Assembly (NCBI RefSeq): GCF_963678635.1
Contig: NC_087064.1
Span: forward strand, 22,802,509-22,866,508
Reading direction: 5' to 3'
DNA from: Symsagittifera roscoffensis
Lineage: Eukaryota > Xenacoelomorpha > Acoela > Convolutidae
Length of the DNA: 64,000 nt
Position numbers and translations under genes: made by a program. The notes below the pieces were generated by a model. The model was given only the letters and a program-made list of their open reading frames with translations, did no database searches and was not told the DNA's origin. This document shows, one piece after another, positions 34,211 to 44,333 of this stretch. Position 1 is the stretch's first letter. Each line of letters opens with the position of its first letter.

Positions 34211-34216
34211 ATCACG
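34211..34216. repeat. Left target-site duplication (ATCACG) of the Polinton
   Basis: The six bases immediately before the inverted repeat are repeated exactly after the right terminus (50424-50429). A 6-bp duplication is diagnostic of Maverick/Polinton integration. Confidence 0.92.
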
Positions 34217-34456
34217 AGTAGTATTGTAATCCGCCGTGTGTCCTTAGGGGGGGGGTCTTTTCGACGGTAGGGGTCTTTGGGGTCCTACCAAAAGTAGGGT
34301 CCAAAAGGACCCATCTTTTTTAAAGACCTCAAAGTACCCTGCCCGAAATAAAAAGACCCCTCTCTTAGGACACCCGTCAGACAAAATACTTTGGTATTTA
34401 TTTTCGCGCGGTGGTTAAATTTAATCCCTTCCAAACTTTCCCACCACTAAATAAGT
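34217..34456. repeat. Left terminal inverted repeat of the Polinton
   Basis: It matches the reverse complement of 50178-50423 nearly base for base, with a few mismatches and a small indel near the inner end. It includes a G-run and locally self-complementary words (GGTCCTACC / GGTAGG; GGGTCC / GGACCC) able to fold into hairpins within the repeat. No coding. Confidence 0.93.
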
Positions 34457-34868
34457 ATGGGTATATCCGGCTGCGGTTTTTTCGCTTATTTTTATCTAAA
34501 AGCTAATCCTTTTCGTTCATATAAATATGAGTTTACATAAAGTACCATTCATATTTCCTTTTAAAAAATTTTGGTAATTATTGTTCGTTTCTCTTTCTTA
34601 TTTTATTTTCAAACTTATTTCCAAGTCTCCCTTAATTTCGACTTGCACCATTTTGATTCTTTTAGCCTTACTATTAGCTTACTTTGGGAAACTTCGCTCC
34701 TGCTTCAATCCTTCGCTCCTGCTTCAAGGGTAAGTTGCAATTACCAGTCTCTTTTGCGCCGGTCTATTTAACTTAAAACAATGTTTGTTGAATGTTTTAT
34801 ATTTACAAATGTACAGCCGTAATTCCAAGTAACAAGGCAATTTAGCCGACATTTTCAAGTGAAAAATT
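34457..34868. other. Polinton sub-terminal spacer
   Basis: AT-rich and non-coding. One 16-base direct duplication (CTTCGCTCCTGCTTCA, at about 34694 and 34711). The PolB stop codon is at its right edge. Confidence 0.6.
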
Positions 34869-37800
34869 TTATTGATCAACTTTATCAAGTTTTCTCCTTT
34901 TTTTCTGACTAGAACGAACAGACGCTTCTGTTAGAATGAATGGATTATTGATAGGCGGAGGGTCTCTTGAACTGCTAGCTGCGCTTTCTTCTTGAAGCTC
35001 TTCCTCCGTATAGCTTTCTTGAAGAAAGCCCCAATCTGGGACCCGGAATTCCGGCGATTGCCAGCTTTCGCTGTTTTCGCTGCTATAAGTCGGGGTATTT
35101 GTCAACTGTGAGTTTGCCCACTCGCTTTCTTCCGCAATGGCCTCGAAGAACACATTTTCTTCTGTAGACCTGTGTCCAAAGGGCAATGTAGCTATCCCGT
35201 CGAATAGTAAGAACCGCTTACTATCGAAGGGTGAAAGGGCAATTCGGTTCTGCGCTATGGTTATGTTGGTATGGGCTTTCGATTTTATTGAGTAGTTGTA
35301 TATACGAAGCGTTTTTCCACTCAGTAATGTTTCCCTGAACCTCTGGTGTGTAAGTTGCTGCTGGGAGTGTTGTACTACTCCTTTTGCACTCCTTTTGCTA
35401 GTTGAATCTAAATGAAGAACAAAGATTAGCCCATAAACATATTTTAGCTTTGTAAGCCCAGTTCTAGTATTAATAACGAAAACGGTTCCCAAATTTGAAT
35501 ATTTTGAAGACTCAATATCTAATAACATTCCAATTTTTTCAATTCCAAAATTTTAAATATCCTAATTTATTCCAAATCATAAAAATTCCAAATCGTGTCA
35601 TTATCAAAAAATCATTCCATGTCAAAATTTTAAATTTGTTCACGTCAAAAGTTACAAAAGTGCGTTTGTGGTGAGTATTTGTTTAAAACATTTTAAATGA
35701 TGAATGGTTCTTCATTTTAAGTTTTTAACTGAAGAATCAGAGCCTTTCAGGGCTAGTTATGTCTAATTAAATTGACAGGGATCAGCAAAAGTTATTAATT
35801 TGGTCCCAACAAGATCCAAAACCCCATTGAAGGGAACCCTTAATGTAAAGAAATGGAGGGGGCTTGGAGAGGTGCTTTTTTTTTCAATACTAACCTGCAT
35901 ATTTCAACGAGTAGAACTTTGGTTTCAACGCGATGAATTCTGCAATGATTTTTCCCGCCGCCTCGTCCTTAAATTTCAATACAACCTTCTTATTCACATT
36001 GCTGAATAAGAAGTGATCGCTTGGGTAGTTGGAAAAATCGAAACTATCGGTCAGTTTTTGCAGATCTGCGTATACGTCTTCGGTTTTTATCGCATAAATA
36101 AACGAATCTGTGTCACTGTATAGCAGTTCAAGATTCATGCTTGCTTTCACTTGCCGATAATGAAAGTAAAACATGAATCTTTTCGACAAATCCAAAATAC
36201 TTGCACCAATTATCATGGGTTTGTCCCACAAAATACTCGATACAGCAAAACAAACAGTAGCAACTTCCTCGTCGATTATCTGGAAGCTTTTCATCGTGCT
36301 CAAAGCTGTTTTTTGAAGCAATTCTCTTTCATTTCTAATAATTTCTAGTTTTTTGCGTCCTAGTTTTGATTCCATAGTTTTACCGAATGCTGAATTTACG
36401 ATGAGCTTGTAAAAGTTCTCTTCAAATTTGTTGCGCGCTGACATTCTCAATTGAGTGTTTAAATCGACAAAGGGCTCCATCCATCTACCTTGACGAAATT
36501 TTAAGACCTTAATCAATTTGGTAACTCTTAAGCCTAGTTCTATATAGAGTTTTAATGTAAGGTAGTGCAGAACGTAGCCTTCCTTTGGATCTAATGTTTG
36601 AACCAGTTTTGGTACCTTTGGTAGCGACGTGACCCCCATCTCCCCTAACATCTGTATTTGCTCGTTACTTAGTTTATCCGTGCCGATAACTTCACGTGAG
36701 GGGGCTAGCGGGTAGTCTGCAAAGTAATCTTGAAGTTCTTCAGGTATACTGAGATCCACTTCCAAAATGTATCCCCACTCAGATTTATCGTCGGTTTGCA
36801 AAATATATTCGAGACTTTCCTAAACTATTGAGAAATCTTTGATGGGAAGCGGACAGTGTTTCATAATACCCCCGTATAAATTGTTAGCGTCTATATTCAA
36901 TAGATAGCTAGAGGGCTCTTCAGGATTGTAGTCTTCGAGGTATTTGTTGTTGGCTTTAAAAAAACGGCGTGCATATATCGATGACATCCCTTCCCGTATC
37001 ATTTTTTGAACCATGTTCAAATGCTCCCTCTCAGTAAGTAACTTGAGGTCTGCATTGCAGACTTTTAAGAATGCATCGCCCGAGAGGTTACTAGCCGTGA
37101 AGTAGCATGCACAACCTAATCCGTACGTTTCGTAACAAACTTCACGAAAGGCTTCGAATACTGAAGCGAGTAGTAGTACGTCCGTTGCTAGGTATACATC
37201 ATGGTACTCGCCTAGTGATGCGCATTTCATTTCGGCGAAAACTTTAATGGCATGGTTGTACTGATTTTTCGAAACACTTATCTCCCCTCCATGTAAAGTG
37301 TTGCTCCACATTTTTTTAGGTGGCAGTCGGGTTTCTCGAAACTTTTCAAAACTACTAAAGTATGAATACGGGTAGAAACCTTTTTGTTTTAGCAATGCTA
37401 TCTGTTCTGATGAGTAACCAAGTTCTTCAAAGTAATTTTCCAGTAGGAAAAATTTTTCTTCCGGCAAGTATTCGACAAGTTTTGAAAGGGGGGACAGCAT
37501 GAATTTATAGGAGTCTATGAAACGTAGATTTTCAAACACTTTTTTGAGTTTTCCGTTTTTATCGGTGTATGATTTGATATAGACCGACATAGTGAGTGAT
37601 ATATACTTCTCCTCAGTGGAAGGGATCACTGAGTAAGTGTTTTCGGGGTTACTGTTTGAGAGCGCTTTTATAATGAAATGCAGATCATAGTTTGACAAGT
37701 TATGCGCTATTACGGGTATATAGTTCGCCGTTTTTTGATTGATATTGCATTCGTTATGCGCCCACCCCAAGAACTTGTTGGTATAGTGACAGTGATCAAG

Positions 37801-39628
37801 TACAACTTGGTCATTGTCAGCAAATTCTGTTTCACATATCCAACAAGTGTGCGCTTCTTCACGCGTGCAACTTGGTGTGCCAGTGAACGTGTAATATTTT
37901 CGTTTTTCGAGGTATATTTGTTTCGCCAAAGATTCGAGCGAGGCGATCAATTCCTTCATAACATTTTCTCCTCTCTTCAGTTCAAACTTTAAAACTTCAT
38001 GCTTCCCAAATTCAACAACGGCCAGAGCTTAACCGCATGGTTGACGAATCTCTAGTGTTTGGGTGCTAGATTTTTCGGGGTCGGGTTGCGGTCCGTATAC
38101 GGGTAGTAGTAGCGATTCCAGGTCAAAGTAAATAACTCTCGGTACATACCAGCGGGCAGTTAAATTTTTGAAACGATGAGTGTCCTTTCCCGGTTTTGGC
38201 ATAGTGATTACCACTCCCTCGTCTTGGTAGCACATTTCCTGGTGCCTTTGTAGTGTATCGATGGATGAACATGTATGGAAGCATTTGCGGCAAATTTGGT
38301 TTCGGTCTCGGTGTAGTTTTCCACGCACATATTCCACAACCCTAATCAAATCAGTGATCAGCACATAGTGATGAGTCTGTCCGTTGCTGAGTAGTAGTAG
38401 GTCAACACATAGATCACTTGAGTATTTGCTGGACACTCTCAAAGATAGCAATTCACCTTCTTTGTACCTAATGAAAACAAACAATTGAGTGCTCGGGTTT
38501 CTAGATGAACGTAATGTGTTATACATGATTAAACAAATGTTTTGTCAAAAAAAAAATCAATGCTCACCGGAATACATTGACTTGACAGTTGTTAAGTTGT
38601 TCAAATCGGTCAATATCATATAGTCCCATTGGCATCTCGTACCAGCCTTCAATTTTCACAACATGTTCTTGGGAGAGCTTGTAATTTTTCAGTTTGTTTC
38701 GATGTTGGTAGCTTTGGGCAGCAGGATAAAGAGCAGTTGTGGTATCTGAAAATCGATCATGGTACGCCGCCACAAAGCAGTATAGAAAGCACTTCTGATC
38801 GTTTCTCGTTTTAATGTTGGTGAAACTCTGTTTCACCGGTTTCAATGAATCGGGAAGGTCAATGTATGAGCCAGCACGGATAGGAGAAAATGCTGAAAAA
38901 CTTACAGCCAGCTTTTCAATGCGCTCCACAATCCAACCGCTACCGTGAGAAGCGAACGTGTTGATGGCATTGACCATATGCTCAATCATTTCCAAATATG
39001 TCTCTTTCTCGATTCCATTGAAGAAGACATTGATCATCTTAGAATTCAGATATAACATTGTCTTCTCGTGGCGTAACTCCCCGTCACCAGTTTCGTTTGT
39101 ATCGCTCGAGAACTTTATCATACTCACGTCCACATGCAGGTGAAATTTACAGGGTCCTTCCTGCACTCTTTCGTCTATCAACGCATCAATTTCCTCTTTG
39201 TTTCGCATGATTACATTCATCAGATCCAATTCATCTTCCTTAACGCTCAACTCGTATCGTCTTAACTTTCCCCTAAACTCAGATTCAGTTGGAGCAGATG
39301 ATGTTCCCACCTCATTTCCGGGAGTCCAAATGGGTAGTTGATGGTTTTTCGACATATGTTGCCGGAACTTCTCAACCGAGAGGAAGATTGTATGACAGTA
39401 GATACAAAGACTATCAGTTGAGACGTTGTGAGCTAGCTCGACATGCTCCCTAGCTTCTGCCAGCGAGCTGAAGGATTCTCGACATTCGTCACATTTAGTT
39501 GGTGGCGGTGGGGCTGCGAATATCTTATGGATATTTTGTTCATGTCGTCTCAAGTTCCTTGGTGAACTAAAGACTTTCGAGCAGGTCGAACACATGACTG
39601 GTGTCTGTTTTCCACTTGAGTTAGGCAT
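34869..39628 (-). pseudogene. polB: Polinton protein-primed DNA polymerase B, two introns, two in-frame stops
   Basis: Start ATG at 39626-39628. Exon 1 (39628-38568) has three C2H2 zinc fingers. A 100-nt intron (GTGAGC...ATTAG) follows. Exon 2 (38467-35895) carries a further C2H2-like finger, exonuclease I D-x-E (38112-38123), an endonuclease-VII-like C-x2-C...DHCH...H-N-x-C-N motif, exo II (N-L-S-N-Y-D), exo III (Y-L-A-T-D), D-x-x-N-L-Y-G, K-x-x-x-N-S-x-F-G and the catalytic Y-S-D-T-D-S (36103-36120). A 487-nt intron (GTTAGT...TTTAG) follows. Exon 3 (35407-34869) has the family's C-terminal motif ending T-L-P-F-G-H, then a Ser/Glu-rich tail with KKRRKL. Splice phases agree. Total 1391 codons, in the family range. 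TAA at 38029-38031 and TAG at 36820-36822 break an otherwise open frame, so the copy is inactive unless read through or misread. Confidence 0.93.
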
Positions 39629-40813
39629 TGTTGGTTCAAGATTGAGTGTTCAGAAATTTTTCAAGTTTTACCAAAGCTGATTTTGAAAAAGCAAAAGCGA
39701 GAAGTGAAAAGTTTTTCCAAAACAAAATTTGGATCAAGACTCTATTAATTAAACTCAATTACGTGGGTGAAGCATAAAATCAACAGTGGCTTTGAAGTGG
39801 TTGTAGTTTTGGGGCTTTATATGGTTTTATGAAATGACTGTCAATTCGATATTGGGTAAATGACTCAACTGTATTAAACAGCATAAATACTTGTGGTTAG
39901 AGTAGCTGACAATTCCATGAAGGATCAACCCGGTAATGTTATTTCTTTTACCTAAAGTGTGTGAATGTTAACACCCACTGCTATTATCAACTTCCCTGTT
40001 TAGTCAACTTGACTAAATATTGAAAATATATTTGAATTTTTTTGCCAAGTTTTTTTGTTTCAACCAAAATGGTAAGCCACCAATCAAGTCAAGCAAGGAA
40101 GACCCACCAATCAAGTCAAGTCAAATACACCTGACAAAAATGATAAAGGGTAGTTGAGAATTTTGTTCATTTCTCAAATAAATTAGTATTCTATGACAAA
40201 TTTCACATATAGTTCATCAAAAGATTGATGCAGGGCCGTTTGGTACAGTAGGCAATAACTAACCGGCAGTGCTATTCATTAGGAACCTCTGAAACGCTTG
40301 CCCCACTGTAATGTTGGGTCAAAAATTTGAGATGTTTCATTTTTAGTACATATTCTTGTAGTGAAAAAAAAAAAACAAAATTACAAAAAAACTTTTTTGT
40401 CTCCAAATCCAATGAAACCTGGTCCAATCAATTTGTCGTGATTTATTGGACAGGGTTGTAACCCATTTTGAAAAATCGAGAAAAAAAACATTTTGAATTT
40501 TTTAACCATTTTAACCTGAAAATGAGTATTATTAAACGTGAAATCTGTTATAGACATGTAATTTTATTATATATAATGCTTTATACTGGCTCATACACTC
40601 TCTAAAGTCTACTCCTAAGAGTCCTGGCTAACCCCACCAGGCTGTAGACATATTAGAGAGAGAGAGAAAAAAAAACAAAAACAGAGAGTGTAAAGAGCCA
40701 AAAGTAGCTATGGTTGATTAACCGGCAGAATTGCTGGACCCATCCATAAATAGCTTTCTTTTGAAAAAGCTATATCCCAAAAGGGATAATAATGGGGTTT
40801 ATGGATCGTCAGT

Positions 40814-40847
<34 letters not shown>

Positions 40848-41288
40848 TATCTTTTTCTGTGTTAATATTTATATTTTGAAAACTATTATGAAAAAACATA
40901 ACAAAAACATTTTTATGTTTTTTGTTTCAACATCATTAGATAAAATCTTAGGAAGAGTATTCAGTTTATTTTTTTTTGATTTTTCGAAATGAGCATTAAA
41001 AAAAACTAATATAATTAAGTTGGATTTGACCAGAAATTTATCAAAATTTATACTTTTAGACTTTTATGCCGACTTTTTAAAGTTATTTTGAGTTTTTTCT
41101 ATTAATTTTTTCTTTTGTTTTTATTTCCTTTCTATTGATTGAAAATCACAAAGCAAACTTTAAATTAGAAAAAAATCATAAGCAAAACGTAAGCAAAGAT
41201 TCAGCCACAATAATAAAACTTATCAAACTAAATAATAAACCCCCAAACTGGTGCACTCTCGGTGGAAACAAAGTTTTTTTTTGAGTTT
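39629..41288. other. Non-coding stretch inside the Polinton
   Basis: No ORF supported. It contains a doubled phrase CCACCAATCAAGTCAAG (about 40078 and 40106), an inverted pair GGCTCATACACTCTCT / AGAGAGTGTAAAGAGCC (about 40587 and 40683) able to form a hairpin, a GA run near 40653 and a CT microsatellite at about 40814-40841. Confidence 0.55.
40814..40841. repeat. CT dinucleotide microsatellite
   Basis: About 13 CT units on the plus strand, 150 bases right of a shorter GA run, so the two can pair as an imperfect inverted repeat. Confidence 0.85.
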
Positions 41289-41948
41289 TCAGAGATCTCT
41301 AAATTGCAGTTTGCGTTTTTTTGGCGCAAAGCAAGCATTGATAGGCGGCGTCTCAGCCACTAAGTTTGGTGCAGTGGGACTTTGATTGCCGGAAGAAGAA
41401 GTATGCTGCTGCTGTTGTTGAGTGATTGAAAAAATATCCGGTTTTATTGGGGTTTTGGGCGTCTGCTGGTCCTCACCTTTTTTCTCTGTTGAATCTGGTG
41501 ATTCAATCGACTCAATGTTCCAGTAGCTTTCTCGCTCTGCTAAATCTCTAATGGATCCTTCCTGATTTTCGTAAAAGGGGATCGATTGGCAATCGTAGTT
41601 AAACAGTATTTTTCTCGGTGAACGATCAAGGCAAGTAGGGTCTTGAATATCTGTGCGCTTCAGCGCAGGATACGATTCAGTCACACAGCAACTCTCGTAG
41701 ACCTGTTTTCTGTTTTGTATGAGTATACCAATTTGATCTAGCAAATAGTTGGGTAACATCATATGGTTTTTAGTGACCCATTCATCGAATTCTCTGCTTC
41801 CTGGATCAAGATCGTTGAAAGGACTTGTTTTTCGATGACGCATTTTCCGTTCCTGTTGAACCACTACGATAGAATCTCTGGTATAAGTTTGGTATAATAT
41901 AGCTCTTTCAAGAGAATTAATTGAAATGATTTGCAGTGGAGTTGCCAT
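41289..41948 (-). CDS. Polinton accessory protein of unknown function with C-terminal NLS-like motif
   Basis: 219 codons from an ATG at 41946-41948, uninterrupted. The N-terminal half is mixed and probably folded (residues 1-125, with a W-V-T-K-N-H segment and two adjacent Cys). Residues 140-200 are low complexity with Glu, Pro, Gln and Ser, including a run of five Gln. The C-terminus carries a basic P-K-K-R-K-L motif that looks like a nuclear localisation signal, echoing K-K-R-R-K-L at the PolB C-terminus. I do not recognise the family. It is transcribed away from the next plus-strand gene across the duplicated 163-bp repeat block, which probably holds the promoters of both. A DNA-associated role is inference only. 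Confidence 0.7.
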   Translation of the reverse strand: MATPLQIISINSLERAILYQTYTRDSIVVVQQERKMRHRKTSPFNDLDPGSREFDEWVTKNHMMLPNYLLDQIGILIQNRKQVYESCCVTESYPALKRTDIQDPTCLDRSPRKILFNYDCQSIPFYENQEGSIRDLAERESYWNIESIESPDSTEKKGEDQQTPKTPIKPDIFSITQQQQQHTSSSGNQSPTAPNLVAETPPINACFAPKKRKLQFRDL

Positions 41949-42147
41949 CGTTGAAAATTTTGTATTGACTGATTTTGAGAGATTGAATAAAAATAGTGAG
42001 TAGATTTAGTTTGACCTACCACTTTTAGTTTTTTATTGCTGGTGGTCTAAGATTTAGCCAATTACCATAAATCTGGTTTTGTGAAATTTTAATATGTTTT
42101 CAGGGCTTTTGCAATTAAGTAGAAATGTGAACGCTTTGAAAATCTAT

Positions 42148-42470
42148 ACTTCAAAGAAACAGCATGGCGCCTTTTTATGATACCCTAAGCACAAAATGAC
42201 AAAAATTTTACACTTCAAAGAGATAACATGCATGCCGCCAGGGTAAAAACGTTGAGATTTATGAGCTAAAACGGGAATTTGCCAGACAGATGCAAGCTAA
42301 TGCTATCTCTACTTCAAATAGAGTGCATGACGCCTTTTTTTATGTCCCCCGGACGAGGGGCTTTAAAGGTCTCCACTTCAAAGTGAGTACATGTATGCCG
42401 ACATGTAACATTAACTGAGATTTATGACCCATTCAAGTACTTTCCAGACAGAAATGACAGATGCAATAAA
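42148..42470. promoter_or_regulatory. Duplicated 163-bp block with ACTTCAAA motifs between divergent genes
   Basis: ACTTCAAA occurs at 42148, 42212, 42311 and 42375, giving spacings of 64, 99 and 64 bases. This is a diverged tandem duplication of a 163-bp unit, each with two motif copies. The first and third copies are followed by GCATG...CGCCTTTTT, the second and fourth by ACATG...ATGCCG. Each unit ends with TGAGATTTATGA...CCAGACAG...GATGCAA. It lies in the only divergent intergenic gap of the element, so a bidirectional promoter or binding array is a reasonable inference. Confidence 0.6.
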
Positions 42471-42651
42471 CACGCTTTTATCTTATACAAATCCAATTGC
42501 AAAAACTAATTAAATTCTCCCGCTATAGACTGAAGGGGCGCCATAAAAGTAAATCCACAGATATTTGTTTATCTTCTATCCAATTCATTATTCATTTCAT
42601 TCTATCATAAAACAGTTGAACCAACAAGTCACTACCGTTACCACCACCACT

Positions 42652-43086
42652 ATGTACTCGTCGCTAGAAAATGATACAGACTTTTACGATGATTTTAAAG
42701 ATATATCTTCGGGAGAAAAACGCATTGTACGGGTTGGAACGAAAACTTTTGACAAAACGGGTACATATATCACAGTTAAGTTATATAAAAAGAATGAAGA
42801 TGGTGTATTTAAATGTTATCAAGCAGTGACCTTAACGACAAGAGAATTTGATTGTTTGGCAGATAATTATTCAAAGGTTAAAAAATTGGTTAAAAAACAA
42901 ACTGGTGAAAAGACTTCATCTTCTTCCTCCTCCTCCTCATCCTCCTCAGCTGTAAATGATAAACATCATAAAAGACGATACACGTCAAAACGATTAGTCC
43001 CTCCCAAAAAAGAATGTGCTGAAAGTGGCGATGAAAACGATGCTGATGATGAATACTCGAATAATAAAAAGTGTAGAGTTGCCTGA
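42652..43086 (+). CDS. Small Polinton protein, possibly PC4-like, with polyserine linker
   Basis: 144 codons from ATG 42652. The upstream extension of the frame begins only at a TTG. Residues 20-80 read as a compact beta-rich domain with R-I-V-R-V-G-T-K-T-F...Y-I-T-V-K-L-Y, ending in A-V-T-L-T-T-R-E-F-D-C-L. This resembles the single-stranded-DNA-binding fold of transcription coactivator PC4, in which strands are followed by a helix starting L-T-x-E. It is followed by a run of 11 Ser and an acidic and basic tail. The resemblance is by pattern only. It starts 180 bases right of the duplicated repeat block and is followed by the HxH ORF after 43 bases on the same strand, suggesting co-expression. 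Confidence 0.65.
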   Translation: MYSSLENDTDFYDDFKDISSGEKRIVRVGTKTFDKTGTYITVKLYKKNEDGVFKCYQAVTLTTREFDCLADNYSKVKKLVKKQTGEKTSSSSSSSSSSSAVNDKHHKRRYTSKRLVPPKKECAESGDENDADDEYSNNKKCRVA

Positions 43087-43129
43087 AACAGAAAAAAAAA
43101 CGTTTGAATAATTTGATTTAACCAGCAGA

Positions 43130-43777
43130 ATGGTTGAAGCAATGTATGAGCAGTCGCCTGAATTTTTTAAAAAATTTCGAAAGAATTTTAAATTTTTTAT
43201 TCTGAACAACGAACCCGACGCCTCACAACTCCCTCTAAACACAAATTTTGCATTTGCAACCCACTCAATTCAGAACGAGTCTTGCGCCCAATTGCTCGAC
43301 AATGACCATCCCCACATCCATGTTCTCATCGAAGTAACCAAGGATTGTGTCGACGTAGTGAAAAAGATGACCTCAACCACTTTCGTTGTACCTTGTCTAC
43401 TCTCATCTTTCAAGCATCTAATATTGGGTTGCAGTAAACTTCACCTATCGGGACCCCTGATGGAAAAATTAAAAATTGCTGTCAACTACAACAATTCTAT
43501 TAACAACTCAACTGACATTGGTGGTGCTTCTCTACGAAGAAGATTGCCACAAATTTGCTTTGCTTCACAAACTCGATCCATTCAAACTCAAACTGATTTA
43601 ATCACTAATGTAACAATTGAACGCTTCATTAATATTTTGAATGGTGATAATGCCGCCGAGTTTTCTAAAATTATTGATATCATTTTGAGTGGGTATGGTC
43701 GTTTAGAGATTGATTCAAATACTTTGTTTGTTAAATTTATAATGGAAAAAAAATTAAACTCTGAAAACGGTTTTTAG
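43130..43777 (+). CDS. Polinton protein with HUH-endonuclease-like H-x-H motif
   Basis: 215 codons from ATG 43130, uninterrupted. Residues 60-68 read H-P-H-I-H-V-L-I-E, with hydrophobic residues after His62-x-His64. This is the metal-binding motif II of rolling-circle (Rep-type) HUH nickases, in which the two His flank a hydrophobic residue on a beta strand. A preceding strand (N-F-A-F-A-T-H) and following helix (V-D-V-V-K-K-M) fit. A candidate Tyr lies at residue 120, but the usual Y-x-x-x-K signature is not clear, so catalytic activity is unproved. No helicase domain follows. The gene ends at 43777, with AATAAA at 43839, and converges on the protease gene. Confidence 0.65.
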   Translation: MVEAMYEQSPEFFKKFRKNFKFFILNNEPDASQLPLNTNFAFATHSIQNESCAQLLDNDHPHIHVLIEVTKDCVDVVKKMTSTTFVVPCLLSSFKHLILGCSKLHLSGPLMEKLKIAVNYNNSINNSTDIGGASLRRRLPQICFASQTRSIQTQTDLITNVTIERFINILNGDNAAEFSKIIDIILSGYGRLEIDSNTLFVKFIMEKKLNSENGF

Positions 43778-43838
43778 AGCCTGCGATAACGCCAGAGGCA
43801 AGTGTTCTAGCAACCATAAAACATGTTTTTTTCTTAAA

Positions 43839-43844
43839 AATAAA
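43839..43844 (+). terminator. Polyadenylation signal AATAAA
   Basis: It lies 62 bases after the stop of the HxH ORF and before the convergent protease stop (43882), a normal position for a 3'-end signal. Confidence 0.45.
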
Positions 43845-43881
43845 TTATAAATCATTAAAGAAATGCATCAGTATCACAAAG

Positions 43882-44319
43882 TTATAACATCATATGTTTA
43901 GCAAAACGCATCATGTCATGGTCATTAACCTTGAAACCTATAGGAAATTTAGATGAAATTATAACATGAGCAACATAAATACAATAAAGTCCGCACAAGA
44001 CCGAGTTAGCTGATTGGATTGGCTTATTCATCAGTATTTGGTTTCCCTCGTGGATAGAACGTCTCATATTTTTGTATACATGTGGATAGTTGTGTAGGCT
44101 TCGTCCAAGAGGATCTGCAAAAAAAATTTGACCACCAGCTTGAGCAAACAGTAACCAATGAGTTCCTGGCTGGTCTGAGTTTGATGCGTTCACTATCATG
44201 AAAGTATTGTCACGTTTCAATATTGTATTAAATGCTAAGTTAGCGGGAAAAATGCCACAAAATCGATGTTTCAAATGCTTGCATCGGTGAATAAGCTCAG
44301 TAATCTGTAAATTGTCCAT
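43882..44319 (-). CDS. Adenain-type (C5) cysteine protease of the Polinton
   Basis: 145 codons from ATG 44317-44319, complete. The catalytic set is visible in order: His54 in G-T-H-W-L-L, Asp69 in I-F-F-A-D-P-L-G, Gln102 in P-I-Q-S-A and Cys109 in V-L-C-G-L-Y-C. This is the His-acid-Gln-Cys arrangement of the Ulp1/adenain fold. In Polintons this enzyme is thought to mature capsid proteins. Its size is slightly smaller than adenovirus proteases and typical of Polinton proteases. It lies 14 bases downstream of the capsid gene stop on the same strand, so the two are probably one transcription unit. No defects are seen. Confidence 0.93.
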   Translation of the reverse strand: MDNLQITELIHRCKHLKHRFCGIFPANLAFNTILKRDNTFMIVNASNSDQPGTHWLLFAQAGGQIFFADPLGRSLHNYPHVYKNMRRSIHEGNQILMNKPIQSANSVLCGLYCIYVAHVIISSKFPIGFKVNDHDMMRFAKHMML

Positions 44320-44333
44320 TTTTTTTCACCGAG

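Noticed and set aside
34869-35528. Separate 219-codon gene left of PolB
   Set aside because: Its part after 35407 is the PolB C-terminal exon joined through a GT-AG intron; the part before is intron sequence read open by chance.
744-38031. Nuclear genetic code in which TAA/TAG are sense
   Set aside because: The DNAJB6-like gene ends at TAA and no TAR codon occurs inside host exons; the Gypsy gag also has a TGA stop, so decay is the simpler explanation.
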